In this document: piece by piece, positions 18,869 through 28,404 of the stretch
Layout: every line of letters starts with the position of its first letter
How positions within the stretch are numbered: position 1 is the first letter of the stretch
Origin: Belliella filtrata
Lineage (GTDB): Bacteria; Bacteroidota; Bacteroidia; Cytophagales; Cyclobacteriaceae
Reading direction: 5' to 3'
Length of the DNA: 64,000 bases
Assembly: GCF_022549775.1 (NCBI RefSeq)
Contig: NZ_JAKZGP010000016.1
Location: 1 to 64,000, forward strand
The notes under the pieces: generated by a model
Told to the model about the DNA's origin: nothing
The model's database searches: none
The model's input: the letters and a program-made list of their open reading frames with translations, nothing else
Translations under genes and position numbers: made by a program

Positions 18869-20116
18869 CTAAGGTTTATCCAAGAATTGACTTCCTTCAC
18901 TGTCCGGTAACTCTTCGATATCTTTCAGCCTTCTTTGTATCACACGGGTTCTGGTACCTACGAGCTGATCCAAATCATTATTTGCTTCATTTATCTTTTT
19001 TTGTGCCTTGCTGATCAAATCCCCAAATTTATTGAACTCTGTCTTCACAGCACCCAAAACCTTCCAAACCTCGCCACTACGCTGCTGAATGGCCAAAGTC
19101 CTGAACCCCATCTGAAGACTGTTCAGGATAGCTGCCATGGTAGTCGGCCCTACCAGGATAACTTTAAAATCCCTCTGCAGCTGCTGTGCTAAATCACCTT
19201 CTCTGATCACTTCAGCATAAAGACTTTCCATAGGAAGAAATAATACTGCAAAATCAGTGGTAAAAGGAGGGTGGATATATTTGTGATGAATATCAGCTGC
19301 TGCTTTTTTGACAGCCTTTCTCAAATCAGCTTTTGCAGCATCTACCAGCAATTTATCGCCTAATTCATAAGCATCAAGTAACCGATAATAGGTCTCTTGA
19401 GGAAACTTGGCATCTATGGGAAGGTACACTCGCTCATCCTGACCTGATCCTGGCATTTTTATGGCATACTCTACACGTTCAGAAGCTCCTTGCTTTACCT
19501 GCACATTGTATTCATACTGCTCAGGAGCAAGTACATTTTCTAGTATGGCTTGAAGTTGATATTCTCCCAAAATGCCCCTTGTTTTTACATTATTCAATAC
19601 TTTTTTCAAATCTCCCACTCCCACAGCCAAATTCTGCATCTCTCCAAGTCCTTTCTGCACAGCCATCAACTGCTTGTTGACCAACTCAAAAGACTGCCCA
19701 ATTCTAGCTTCTAAGGTTTTTTGAAGCTTTTCATCGACAGTTTCGCGCATTTTTTCCAACTTTTCGTCGGTAATTGATAGCATTCGCTCTTGCTTCTGAA
19801 TCAGGTCTTGAAACTTTTCTTTTTGCAAAGCATTAAATTCTCCAACACTTGATTTGAAGGATAATTCGAATGCACCAAGGGCCTCACGGTGTTCTTTGGA
19901 AGTAGCCCGAAGTGTATCAAAAACCAAACTAAACTGCTGAACAAGCCCTTGTGAAATCTCTTTTCTATTGGCCTGCATTTGATCATCAAGCTCTCTTCTA
20001 AGGGATTGAATCACATCCTTATCATCAGACTTTGAGCTAAAAGAACGGTAAATCAAAATAAACAAAAGAACCAACTGAATGGCACAAATGAGCATCAAAA
20101 GATTATCTGTATGCAT
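18869..20116 (-). CDS. rmuC: RmuC-family DNA recombination protein
   Basis: I choose the ATG at 20116 (MHTDNLLMLICAIQ), giving 415 residues with one N-terminal membrane helix, a coiled coil (about 40-165) and the RmuC nuclease-like domain. The domain shows RGILGEYQLQAILENVL, LPIDAKFP and DFAVLFLPMESLYAEV. RmuC limits sequence inversions at short inverted repeats and has a PD-(D/E)XK-like fold. The start overlaps the end of the hydrolase gene by 14 bp, so the two are likely cotranscribed, although a functional link is not obvious. Confidence 0.92.
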   Translation of the reverse strand: MHTDNLLMLICAIQLVLLFILIYRSFSSKSDDKDVIQSLRRELDDQMQANRKEISQGLVQQFSLVFDTLRATSKEHREALGAFELSFKSSVGEFNALQKEKFQDLIQKQERMLSITDEKLEKMRETVDEKLQKTLEARIGQSFELVNKQLMAVQKGLGEMQNLAVGVGDLKKVLNNVKTRGILGEYQLQAILENVLAPEQYEYNVQVKQGASERVEYAIKMPGSGQDERVYLPIDAKFPQETYYRLLDAYELGDKLLVDAAKADLRKAVKKAAADIHHKYIHPPFTTDFAVLFLPMESLYAEVIREGDLAQQLQRDFKVILVGPTTMAAILNSLQMGFRTLAIQQRSGEVWKVLGAVKTEFNKFGDLISKAQKKINEANNDLDQLVGTRTRVIQRRLKDIEELPDSEGSQFLDKP

Positions 20117-21128
20117 AGCTATAATAATTAGGAGCACTAAAGTAATCTCGATCTGCTTGTATACCTAGGAATGATAGATATTCTGCGACAGTCTCTGTCG
20201 GTCTTTCTTCCATAGGTACATGGCCTGTATGGTTGTATATTTTGACATATGCCTCTGGAAGCATCCTTTTGAACTGATCAACATTACTTACAGGTATCCA
20301 AGTATCTTGCTTACCCCACATGATCATGATTGGCATCTGGAGTTTCTCAGCTTCTATCACATAGGAAGTTTGAATTGCCAACCTATCCAATGTAGCTTGC
20401 CTGTTACCTTCACGACGCATGAGTTCATAGTATCTTGTCACTTGCTCATCATCAATCTTGGAATTATCATGATAGACTTGTTGAAGATTTAATTTGAACA
20501 ACCACCTAGGCGTACATTTCAAAAGTATCTTAGAAGCCAATGGACTATTGGCAATTTTAAAAATAGTAGGTCTTGAGCTAGATTCCTTCTCCACTATTTC
20601 AACATTATCATTTTCTGATTGAAGATTGAATGCTCCGGCAGCGTTGACTAGGTTTAGCGTAAGGACTTGATCAGGAAATGTAGAAGCTATCATCATTGCT
20701 ACAGCCCCACCCATTGAGTTTCCCACCAAGTGATATTCCTTGATTTCCAATTGCTGTGCAATGCTAGCTACAAGCCTTGCATAATCTCCTATGCTATAGC
20801 GCTTTTCTGGATCTGGACCAGTAAGTCCATGGCCTGGTAGATCAATCGAGATAGTAAGAAAATGCTGTGATAACTCTTTTTCCCATTCTTTCCAGCAATG
20901 CAGAGAAGAAAAACTTCCATGAATCAAAATAATAGCTTCACCTTTACCTTTGATGCTTACATGTACAGGCACTTGATCTACTGTGATCATGTGACTGAAC
21001 TGGTCCATATAGCGAGGTGCTAATTCATCCAAGGTCAAATCCGACCTATAGCTGCTGATCAATATGATTAAAATCAAAAGCAAAAAACCCAATAGCCCAT
21101 TTACGATATATAATCCTACTTTTTTCAT
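20103..21128 (-). CDS. Membrane-anchored alpha/beta hydrolase
   Basis: This 341-residue protein has an N-terminal membrane helix (5-25) followed by an alpha/beta hydrolase fold. The oxyanion IHGSFSSLHCW lies near 70, nucleophile Ser138 in VGNSMGG, acid Asp in MWGKQDTWIP and His in YNHTGHVPMEERP. It resembles lipases and haloperoxidase-like esterases that act on the periplasmic side. The natural substrate is unknown. The 144-bp leader region upstream contains two related palindromes that may be operators. It precedes rmuC with an overlap. Confidence 0.87.
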   Translation of the reverse strand: MKKVGLYIVNGLLGFLLLILIILISSYRSDLTLDELAPRYMDQFSHMITVDQVPVHVSIKGKGEAIILIHGSFSSLHCWKEWEKELSQHFLTISIDLPGHGLTGPDPEKRYSIGDYARLVASIAQQLEIKEYHLVGNSMGGAVAMMIASTFPDQVLTLNLVNAAGAFNLQSENDNVEIVEKESSSRPTIFKIANSPLASKILLKCTPRWLFKLNLQQVYHDNSKIDDEQVTRYYELMRREGNRQATLDRLAIQTSYVIEAEKLQMPIMIMWGKQDTWIPVSNVDQFKRMLPEAYVKIYNHTGHVPMEERPTETVAEYLSFLGIQADRDYFSAPNYYSYAYR

Positions 21129-21191
21129 TTGTCAGATTGTTAAAATTATATTGGGAATCAAAGACGAAGGCCCTATCTTACTAAACTATGA

Positions 21192-21263
21192 TTAACTTTT
21201 TCAAAAGTTAACTCTTTTCAGGTTATACTTTTGCCCTACTAATCCAACTTTGTAAAAGTTAAA
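21192..21263. repeat. Two related palindromes upstream of the hydrolase gene
   Basis: TTAACTTTTTCAAAAGTTAA (21192-21211) has nine-base arms, and AACTTTGTAAAAGTT (21246-21260, with TTAA-type extension on one side) repeats the same core. Their centres are about 51 bp apart, close to five helical turns. They lie between the UpxY stop and the hydrolase start and look like a paired operator. No regulator is assigned. Confidence 0.5.
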
Positions 21264-21272
21264 GACCACAAA

Positions 21273-21773
21273 CTATGAATTTGTAAGAAGGAACTTCCTG
21301 GGGATATTGACTATTAAATTTTGATTGATACCTGGTACTCGTATAATAAAATAATCCTTGTTGCCTTTATTTACGCACTCTCCTTCCATACCTTCTAAAG
21401 CTCCACCGATAATTTTGACTTGCTGGCCTGGGGCAATATCTTCATTGTCAGTTTCAACAGCCACTCCTGTATCAAGTATTCTTTTGATCATCTCTATTTC
21501 AGACTCACGTACTGTGGCATGCTCCCCATTGAAATTCACAAACTTGACTGCACCAGGTGTTTGAAGGCTTTTCCAAAGATTAATTTTAGATGTTTTCACA
21601 AACAAATAACCATTGAATAAGGGCCGCTGAACTTTCTTTTTCCTGTCACTCCACTGCCTTAACTCTTCTACTATAGGTAAAAAAACTTCAATGTCTTGAT
21701 CTTCTAGCCTTTGAGCCACTTTCTTTTCTGCCCGAGCTGTAGTGTATAAAACAAACCAGTGTAATTCTTCCAT
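21273..21773 (-). CDS. UpxY-type NusG-like antiterminator
   Basis: The ATG at 21773 gives 166 residues starting MEELHWFVLYTTARAEKKVA, the usual NusG N-terminal (NGN) pattern; the frame extends six codons upstream. A KOW motif lies near the C-terminus (APGQQVKIIGGALEGMEGEC). This is a specialised NusG paralog of the UpxY/RfaH type, which normally opens a capsule or exopolysaccharide operon and prevents early termination there. Here the next genes are a hydrolase and rmuC, so its target operon is elsewhere or lost. It follows the efflux operon terminator. Confidence 0.85.
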   Translation of the reverse strand: MEELHWFVLYTTARAEKKVAQRLEDQDIEVFLPIVEELRQWSDRKKKVQRPLFNGYLFVKTSKINLWKSLQTPGAVKFVNFNGEHATVRESEIEMIKRILDTGVAVETDNEDIAPGQQVKIIGGALEGMEGECVNKGNKDYFIIRVPGINQNLIVNIPRKFLLTNS

Positions 21774-21792
21774 ATTTTCATAAAAGTACAAA

Positions 21793-21826
21793 AATAAAAA
21801 CCCTTGAGATAATATCCCAAGGGTTT
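21793..21826 (-). terminator. Rho-independent terminator of the efflux operon
   Basis: Nine-base arms AAACCCTTG and CAAGGGTTT, followed on the minus strand by TTATTTTT, lie 36 bp after the RND permease stop. This closes the efflux operon before the UpxY gene. Confidence 0.85.
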
Positions 21827-21861
21827 AATCATTTAAAACCACCAACCTTTATTAAATCATG

Positions 21862-24800
21862 TTATTTGAATCTACGCAAATACATGTTCAATTTGTCTGC
21901 CAGTAAATACATGACAGGTACGATCACTAACGTAAGAAATGTAGCAAAGGTTAACCCAAATATTACAGTCCATGCCATTGGTCCCCAGAAGTCTGCATTG
22001 TCACCTCCAATGTAGAACTGAGGGTCAAATTCAGAGAGCATGGTGGCAAAATTAATGTTCATACCTATAGCCAGTGGGATCAAACCTAACACAGTAGTGA
22101 TAGCTGTAAGCAGTACTGGTCTCAACCTTGTCTTACCGCCTTGTATGATACTATTGAGAAGTTCGTCATAATCTAGGAACTCATCTTCACCTAGGCCTAA
22201 CTCTTCTCGTCTACGTGTTCTAACTAAGTTTGTATAATCTATCAATACTATGGCATTATTAACCACCACGCCGGCTAGAGATATGATACCTATACCCGTC
22301 ATAATCACTACAAAGTCCATATTGAAAATCACCAAGCCTAGGAAAACACCAATGGTACTCAGAATTACAGATGCCATGATGATAAATGGCGTGGTCACAG
22401 AATTAAATTGTGCTACGATAATCAAGAAAATCACAGATACAGCAATAAATAATGCCCTCATCAAGAATGATTGTGATTTTGCTTGTTCTTCTTGCTCACC
22501 AGTGAACTTCACCGTAATTCCATCTGGCCTATTATGATTAGCTGCCAAATCTTTCAATTGATTATTGATCTCTGTTGGGTTGAAGCCATCCGTAACATTA
22601 GAGAAAATGGTGATAACTTTCTCCAAATCTTTTCTCTTGACAGAACCATAAGTTGACCCATACTCAAGTGTTGCAACTGAAGAAATTGGAATTTCTCTTT
22701 GATTTCCAAACTTATCTCTGAAATTGACTTTCTTATTGATCAAAGAAGTAATATCATACCTGTATTCATCTTTGAGTCTCAACTGGATAGGATAATCATC
22801 TTCGCCTTCTTTGAATTTGGAAACCTCCAATCCAAAAAGTGCTGTTCTAAGCTCGTTTGCAATCGTAGAAGTCGAAAGTCCAAACCTCCTTGCCTTCTCT
22901 CTATCGATATTCAAAATCACTTCTGGGCTACCCAACTCTAAGTCTGTCTTCAATTCTTCAATTCCTGGGATATTTGCTGATACCAAATGTTCTCTAAATT
23001 CACTTACATAAGCGATAAGCTCTTCAAAGTTTTCACCAGCAACTTCAATATTAACAGCCTTTCCTACTGGGGGACCATTCCTTTGTTTATCCACAGTAAA
23101 TAATACACCTGGGTACTTTTCTACCAAGTCACGGATTTCTTCCATTACTTGGTTGGTATTGATACCGTTTCTGAATTGACTTTCCACAAAACTAATGGTG
23201 ACTTTTGCTTTATGTGGTGTATTGGCAATACTAGGCCCTTCAGATTCATCTCCAGTTCCCTCTCCTACCTGCGTAATGATAGATTCGATAATCTCCTCAT
23301 ATGGATTCAATACACTCATCAATTCATCTTCCATAGACAACACAAAACTATTGGTAGCTTCTGTATCTGTACCTATTGGTTTTTCTATGAATACATTGAC
23401 CAAAGCTGGCTCATTGTCAGGAAAAAACAGCACCTGAGGTGATCTTACAAATAACAATGCGATTGATAAGACCAATAATAAGTTGACCCCAACAAAGAAT
23501 ATATATGGCCTCTTTCCTAAGAGAGCATAACTTAAAACGCCTTCATAAGCATTTTCAAGATTTACCAAGAATACATTCTGAAACCAGCGAATAGCTTTTC
23601 GCATCACCAATACATTGAAAATTGTAAGTAAAGCTGCAATCATTGCCAAGTTACCCATCACAATCCAACCGAAAATGTAGAACAGCAATGCCAAGCTAAA
23701 AAGCACTAAAGCGATGATTAATGGTTTTTTGCGTGGTCTAACTTCGTCAAGGTTTTGTATTTTCATAAACATAGAAGTCAATACTGGATTGACCACCAAT
23801 GCGACAAACAAGGAAGATGATAATACGATGATCAATGTTATGGGCAAGTATTTCATAAACTCACCTATAATATCATCCCAAAAAGCCAAAGGTAAAAATG
23901 CGGCGAGTGTAGTAGCTGTAGATGTGATAATCGGCCATGCCACTTCTCCAACTCCTTCCTTGGCAGCTCTCATAGCTGGCTTACCTTCTTGCATCAGCCT
24001 GTATATGTTTTCGACCACTACGATCCCATTATCCACTAGCATCCCAAGCGCCAAAATCAAGGCAAAGAGTACCATCAAGTTCAGTGTGATTCCAAAAGCA
24101 TTGAGAATCAAGAATGAAATAAACATGGAAAGTGGTATCGCAATACCTACAAAGAGTGCATTTCTAAATCCTAAGAAAAACATCAATACCAAAATCACGA
24201 GAATAACTCCGAAAATGATACTGTTCTCAAGATCGTTTACCTGCGAGCGAGTTTGTTTCGATTGATCATTGGTGATTGTGATTTCTAAATCTTCAGGGAA
24301 ACGATTACTTTGAGCTCTTTCTATCAGCTCTTTGATTTTATCTGAAGCATCTAGAAGGTTTTCGCCACTTCTTTTGACCACATTGACGGTGACCACAGGC
24401 AGCTTGTTGCTTCTTGCATAGGAAGTCCTCTCCTTGAAAGTATCACTTACTTCTGCGACATCTCGGAGATAGACAATTTTGTCATTTTCTGTTTTTACAA
24501 TGATCTCCAACAATTCCATTGGATCTTCGAATTCACCGGCGATTCTTAGTGCTCTTCTGTAATCTCCAGCGAGGAGATTTCCACCAGAGATCGTTACATT
24601 CTCTTGACTTACAGCATCAGAAATATCAGAAAAAGAAACACCAAGGGCCTCCATTTTATAGATATCAGCATCTATCCTAATTTCTCTTTCAATGGTTCCT
24701 CTCAGTTCAGCTTTAGAAATTTCTGGTAATTTCTCAATTTCATCCTCTAGGTACTCACCAAATTTTTTTAATTCCTCCTCAGTATAATTTCCCGAAATGT

Positions 24801-25269
24801 TGACATTCATGATTGGGAAATCAGAAGTATTGATTTCTATAACATCTGGATCATTGTCCAAATCCGTAGGGAGTTCACTTTTGGACTTATCTACAGCATC
24901 TTTAACATCTTGAATTGCCTTAGAAATTTCTACTCCAGGGTTGAATTCAATCACTATAGATGAGAAATCTTGAACAGATGTAGACTTGATGTCTTTTACA
25001 TTGTTAAGCGATTTTAACTCCTTCTCGATTGGCCTAGTAATCAAGTTTTCCATATCCACAGGTGAGTTTCCTGGATATGCTGTCCCTACATACACCGTAG
25101 GGATTACAATCTCAGGAAAACTTTCCTTTGGCATGGTCCTATACGCCATCAAACCTAAAATGGTAATGATAAAGACCAATATAACTATGGAGGTCTGATT
25201 GTCAACTGAAAGTGAACTTAAACCAAACTCCCTAGTAATTTCTTTTTTCTTTTCTTCTTGATTGGACAT
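21862..25269 (-). CDS. RND efflux pump permease (AcrB/HAE-1-like)
   Basis: This 1135-residue inner-membrane permease has the RND duplication: helices flanking two large periplasmic domains, the relay helix LALGMLVDNGIVVVENIYR, and a second-half counterpart around GVVVNNAIVLIDYTN. It exports drugs, detergents or lipophilic compounds using the proton gradient, together with the adjacent adaptor and outer-membrane channel. It is longer than AcrB. About 40 residues near 512-553 form two additional hydrophobic helices after the sixth helix region. It is the last gene of the operon, 7 bp after the adaptor gene, and is followed by a terminator. Confidence 0.93.
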   Translation of the reverse strand: MSNQEEKKKEITREFGLSSLSVDNQTSIVILVFIITILGLMAYRTMPKESFPEIVIPTVYVGTAYPGNSPVDMENLITRPIEKELKSLNNVKDIKSTSVQDFSSIVIEFNPGVEISKAIQDVKDAVDKSKSELPTDLDNDPDVIEINTSDFPIMNVNISGNYTEEELKKFGEYLEDEIEKLPEISKAELRGTIEREIRIDADIYKMEALGVSFSDISDAVSQENVTISGGNLLAGDYRRALRIAGEFEDPMELLEIIVKTENDKIVYLRDVAEVSDTFKERTSYARSNKLPVVTVNVVKRSGENLLDASDKIKELIERAQSNRFPEDLEITITNDQSKQTRSQVNDLENSIIFGVILVILVLMFFLGFRNALFVGIAIPLSMFISFLILNAFGITLNLMVLFALILALGMLVDNGIVVVENIYRLMQEGKPAMRAAKEGVGEVAWPIITSTATTLAAFLPLAFWDDIIGEFMKYLPITLIIVLSSSLFVALVVNPVLTSMFMKIQNLDEVRPRKKPLIIALVLFSLALLFYIFGWIVMGNLAMIAALLTIFNVLVMRKAIRWFQNVFLVNLENAYEGVLSYALLGKRPYIFFVGVNLLLVLSIALLFVRSPQVLFFPDNEPALVNVFIEKPIGTDTEATNSFVLSMEDELMSVLNPYEEIIESIITQVGEGTGDESEGPSIANTPHKAKVTISFVESQFRNGINTNQVMEEIRDLVEKYPGVLFTVDKQRNGPPVGKAVNIEVAGENFEELIAYVSEFREHLVSANIPGIEELKTDLELGSPEVILNIDREKARRFGLSTSTIANELRTALFGLEVSKFKEGEDDYPIQLRLKDEYRYDITSLINKKVNFRDKFGNQREIPISSVATLEYGSTYGSVKRKDLEKVITIFSNVTDGFNPTEINNQLKDLAANHNRPDGITVKFTGEQEEQAKSQSFLMRALFIAVSVIFLIIVAQFNSVTTPFIIMASVILSTIGVFLGLVIFNMDFVVIMTGIGIISLAGVVVNNAIVLIDYTNLVRTRRREELGLGEDEFLDYDELLNSIIQGGKTRLRPVLLTAITTVLGLIPLAIGMNINFATMLSEFDPQFYIGGDNADFWGPMAWTVIFGLTFATFLTLVIVPVMYLLADKLNMYLRRFK

Positions 25270-25276
25270 AAGAAAA

Positions 25277-26404
25277 TTATTCTGTGATTTTTACGGTGAA
25301 ATTATCTCCAACTTCTCTGAATCCTTTGTCTACCAAAACCTCTGATCCATTCAACCCATCTTCTACCTCTGTAATCTCTTTATAAGTCATTCCTCTAGTG
25401 ATGTATCGCTTTTTAGCTTGGTCGTTTTCTACCACAAACACATAATCTCCTTTGCTGTCTTGAAGGATCAAGTAGTTTGGAACTGTGATCGCTTCACTAT
25501 TTTCATAATCATTGATTTTTACAATTGAGATCATGTTTGGTTTCACATTTTCCATTCTTGGTAAGAACACTTCTACTTTGAAGGTCCTATTGTTTGGATT
25601 GATTACAGAGCCTACTGACGACACTTTAGATTTCAAGGTCTGTTTTATAGAAGGAAATGCAATCTCGACAGAATCTCCTTTGCCAACTATACCAACATAG
25701 CGCTCTGAAACATCAGCCTCAATAAATAAATCACTCTCTCCGACAAACTGAAACATCGGAGTACCTGGCTGAACCAATTCACCAAGACGAACATTTACTG
25801 TCTCGATTGTCCCAGTAAAAGGAGCCCTAACTTTGGTTCTGTCCAGTTGGGTTTTGATTCCTGAAAGGTTTTTTTCTAAGGTTTCTTTTCTATTTTTTGC
25901 TTCAAGGTATTGGATTTCAGTGCCAATTTCTTGCTTCCAAAGTCTTTCTTGTTTTTCGAAAACTATAGTTGCTAATTCTAATTGCTTCTGTACTTCATCC
26001 ATGTTTCGTTCCACTGACTCAGAGTCAATTGTAGCTAAAACGTCACCTTTATTGACACGCATACCTTCCACACCTCTTACTTCTTGGATTCTTCCTGAAA
26101 CCTCACCAGAGATACTGACATTCTTTTTGGAAAGTACGGCTCCAGTGAGTTCTATAAAATGTCTAAAGTTTTCTTTTGAAGGAGCAGTAGTAGTGATCAA
26201 AACTGATTTTCTTACGGTTTTTCCAAACTCAGGATCCAGTTTTGCAATCTCCTTTTCTAAGGCTTCAATTTCACTATTTAAAGTAGCTACTTCTTTTCGC
26301 TTTTCGTCCAAATCGGACTTCTTTTGAGCCAATTCATCATTACCACCGCATGCAAAGACTAGCATGGTAATAGGCATAATCAAAAACTTCGATGAAAATT
26401 TCAT
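25277..26404 (-). CDS. RND efflux membrane-fusion (adaptor) lipoprotein
   Basis: This 375-residue periplasmic adaptor begins with a lipoprotein signal (MLVFACGGN, Cys19) and an unusual short coiled coil at about 25-60. Then comes the HlyD pattern: lipoyl half-motifs (SGEVSGRIQEVRGVEGMRVN and VRAPFTGTIETVNVRLGELV) around an alpha-hairpin, followed by beta-barrel and membrane-proximal domains. It bridges the permease and the TolC channel. It lies 30 bp after the outer-membrane gene and 7 bp before the permease. The extra N-terminal coiled coil is common in Bacteroidota adaptors. Confidence 0.92.
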   Translation of the reverse strand: MKFSSKFLIMPITMLVFACGGNDELAQKKSDLDEKRKEVATLNSEIEALEKEIAKLDPEFGKTVRKSVLITTTAPSKENFRHFIELTGAVLSKKNVSISGEVSGRIQEVRGVEGMRVNKGDVLATIDSESVERNMDEVQKQLELATIVFEKQERLWKQEIGTEIQYLEAKNRKETLEKNLSGIKTQLDRTKVRAPFTGTIETVNVRLGELVQPGTPMFQFVGESDLFIEADVSERYVGIVGKGDSVEIAFPSIKQTLKSKVSSVGSVINPNNRTFKVEVFLPRMENVKPNMISIVKINDYENSEAITVPNYLILQDSKGDYVFVVENDQAKKRYITRGMTYKEITEVEDGLNGSEVLVDKGFREVGDNFTVKITE

Positions 26405-26434
26405 ATATTTTTTGCTTTTTTTCTGAATTAATAA

Positions 26435-27799
26435 TTAAAGTACTCCCAATGCTTTTTCTAATTCTACTTTTGCAATCAATGCATCATACAATGCGGAGAA
26501 ATAGTTGGTCTCTGCTTCTTTCAATGCAGAGTCTGCTTCTACTACTTCTAAGTTTGATCCCACCCCCTCTTGATACTTGATTTTTGTCATTTCAAAGACC
26601 TCTAAAGCAAGCTCTCTATTTTCTTCTTGGACTTTGAGCGTTTCTAAGCTATTCACTAAATTCTTCTTGCTTTGAAAAATTTCTACGTCAATATTTTGAT
26701 CAAGAAAAGAGATTTGATTTTCTAATTGCCTTATTTGAATTCGATTTTTTTGAATCTTATTTTTCTTCAGAAAACCATCAAAAATCGGAATTGACATATT
26801 TAAACCTACAAAAGCGGCACTAAACCAATTAGAACTATTAAATGCTCTATCAAAATCTAAAGCTGCACCAGACCTCTGATAAGCTAAAAATCCGTTTATC
26901 GTCGGAATATATTGAACCTGATTATTTTTTAAATCCAGTTTTGCCAATTCCAAATTGGTTTTCGCTTGATCAATTTCAACTCTTCTATATCCATTGTTCT
27001 GCAATATTTCGTTTATATAATCTGCTTGATTATGGTCATTTAATGTTTCCGAGATATCAATTTCAACACCATAAGGTATTCCAATTTGAAGTTTTAGAAG
27101 CTCGACACTTATAGCTGTTGCAGTCACAATTTTATCATACTCGGTTTTCAAATTATTAAGTTGAACCTTAACCCTTGATACTTCAAGTTTTTCAGCAAAC
27201 CCTTCTTTATTTAATGCTGTAGTTTCTTTTAATAGATTTTCTACCCTACTCAAATTTGCTTCAACCAGAATCATCCTTTCTCTATTCACTAAAACTGTGA
27301 AATAAGCTTTTTTGATATTTTCAATTACATCATTTTCGATTTTCTCTTTATCATATTCTGTTAACATTCTTAAAGTTTTAGCAGCCTTAAGACCTACAAA
27401 ATAAGATCCATCAAATATCATTTGCTCAAGCCTAACACCAAGCGTAGATTGAAAATCTACTCCCAATCTTACAGGTAAAACTTCTGAATCGATGGATGGA
27501 TCACCGAATGGCGGCTCATTTGGAACGAACATAATAGGTATTGCCATATTATGAGTGAATTCGAACGATCCATTTATTTGAGGTAGGCCTCTTGCCAAAT
27601 TCTCGCCAATCGTACCTTTAGCAGCTAATACCTCCAATTGTGCATTTTTTGCTTCTACATTATTTTCTAAGGCATACTTAATGCTTTCCTCCAAAGTCAA
27701 AGACACTACTTGTTCTTGTGCTTGGGTCACCAATGGGTGAATTTGCATCATGATTACAGCCCAAACTCCAATAAGGAGTTTCAAATTCTTACTGTTCAT
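26435..27799 (-). CDS. TolC-family outer-membrane efflux channel
   Basis: This 454-residue protein has a signal peptide (ending VTQAQ) and two repeated TolC halves of long helices with short beta segments. The C-terminus IAKVELEKALGVL is the usual end of the family. As a trimer it forms the channel across the outer membrane for the RND pump. Its ATG overlaps the TetR stop by 4 bp, so the regulator and pump are translated from one message. This order, regulator, channel, adaptor, permease, is common in Bacteroidota. Confidence 0.92.
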   Translation of the reverse strand: MNSKNLKLLIGVWAVIMMQIHPLVTQAQEQVVSLTLEESIKYALENNVEAKNAQLEVLAAKGTIGENLARGLPQINGSFEFTHNMAIPIMFVPNEPPFGDPSIDSEVLPVRLGVDFQSTLGVRLEQMIFDGSYFVGLKAAKTLRMLTEYDKEKIENDVIENIKKAYFTVLVNRERMILVEANLSRVENLLKETTALNKEGFAEKLEVSRVKVQLNNLKTEYDKIVTATAISVELLKLQIGIPYGVEIDISETLNDHNQADYINEILQNNGYRRVEIDQAKTNLELAKLDLKNNQVQYIPTINGFLAYQRSGAALDFDRAFNSSNWFSAAFVGLNMSIPIFDGFLKKNKIQKNRIQIRQLENQISFLDQNIDVEIFQSKKNLVNSLETLKVQEENRELALEVFEMTKIKYQEGVGSNLEVVEADSALKEAETNYFSALYDALIAKVELEKALGVL

Positions 27800-28404
27800 T
27801 GCTGGTTGGTTTTCTTATTTAGATAAGTGTTTTTTCCTTTTTCTGTAAATAATCCAAAGATAAAATGCTCGAAGACTTCCATATGAAGCTGTCCCATATC
27901 ATACTCGGAAGGGGGAAATTTCACAGGGTCAAACAAGCTCGTCATTTGTTCTATACGCATTGATGTGATGATCTCAATATTGATCTCAGGTCTAAAATAT
28001 CCCGCATCTACTCCCTTTTCTAATATTTCCTTAATCTCAGCATGAATGTGTTTGGTCTTAAATTCTTCAAACAACTGCCAACATTCTGGATAATACCTTT
28101 GAATCTCGTTCAAGATAAATGGATTCATTTCTGAAAACCGCTTTCTCAGATAGTTTGATAGTTTGATCAGATGATCTATAACTTCCTCACTATTGGCTGG
28201 GAGTTCATCAATTCTACATTGATCATTTTCCAATTCCTGTTTAAATACAAATAGAACCAGCTGATTTTTATCAGCAAATTCTTGATATACAGTTTTTTTG
28301 GATACTCCCGCAAGTCTCGCAATATCATCCATCGTTACAGACCTGATTCCATATTTCATGAACTGCTCTCCTGCCGAAACGATAATTTTTTCTCTTGTGT
28401 CCAA
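27796..28404 (-). CDS. TetR-family regulator of the efflux operon
   Basis: This 202-residue repressor has an N-terminal helix-turn-helix (about 5-50) with SVTMDDIARLAGVSKKTVYQEF, and a ligand-binding helical domain. The start is a TTG at 28404: no ATG lies upstream, and the next Met (residue 14) would remove the first helix of the DNA-binding domain. A palindrome, CCGCA AAAC TGCGG, lies 16 bases before the start and is a likely autoregulatory operator. As first gene of the pump operon it should repress the whole unit until an effector binds. Confidence 0.9.
   Translation of the reverse strand: MDTREKIIVSAGEQFMKYGIRSVTMDDIARLAGVSKKTVYQEFADKNQLVLFVFKQELENDQCRIDELPANSEEVIDHLIKLSNYLRKRFSEMNPFILNEIQRYYPECWQLFEEFKTKHIHAEIKEILEKGVDAGYFRPEINIEIITSMRIEQMTSLFDPVKFPPSEYDMGQLHMEVFEHFIFGLFTEKGKNTYLNKKTNQQ

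Noticed and set aside
19333-19680. 115-codon open frame on the plus strand inside rmuC
   Set aside because: Antisense to the conserved RmuC domain, His/Leu-rich low-confidence translation.
23714-24265. 183-codon open frame on the plus strand inside the RND permease gene
   Set aside because: It lies fully antisense to a strongly conserved gene and its translation is Ser/Ile/Lys-rich with no recognisable fold. It is a shadow of the real gene.
25833-26327. 164-codon open frame on the plus strand inside the adaptor gene
   Set aside because: Antisense to a well conserved adaptor protein, Ser/Phe-rich, no family resemblance.
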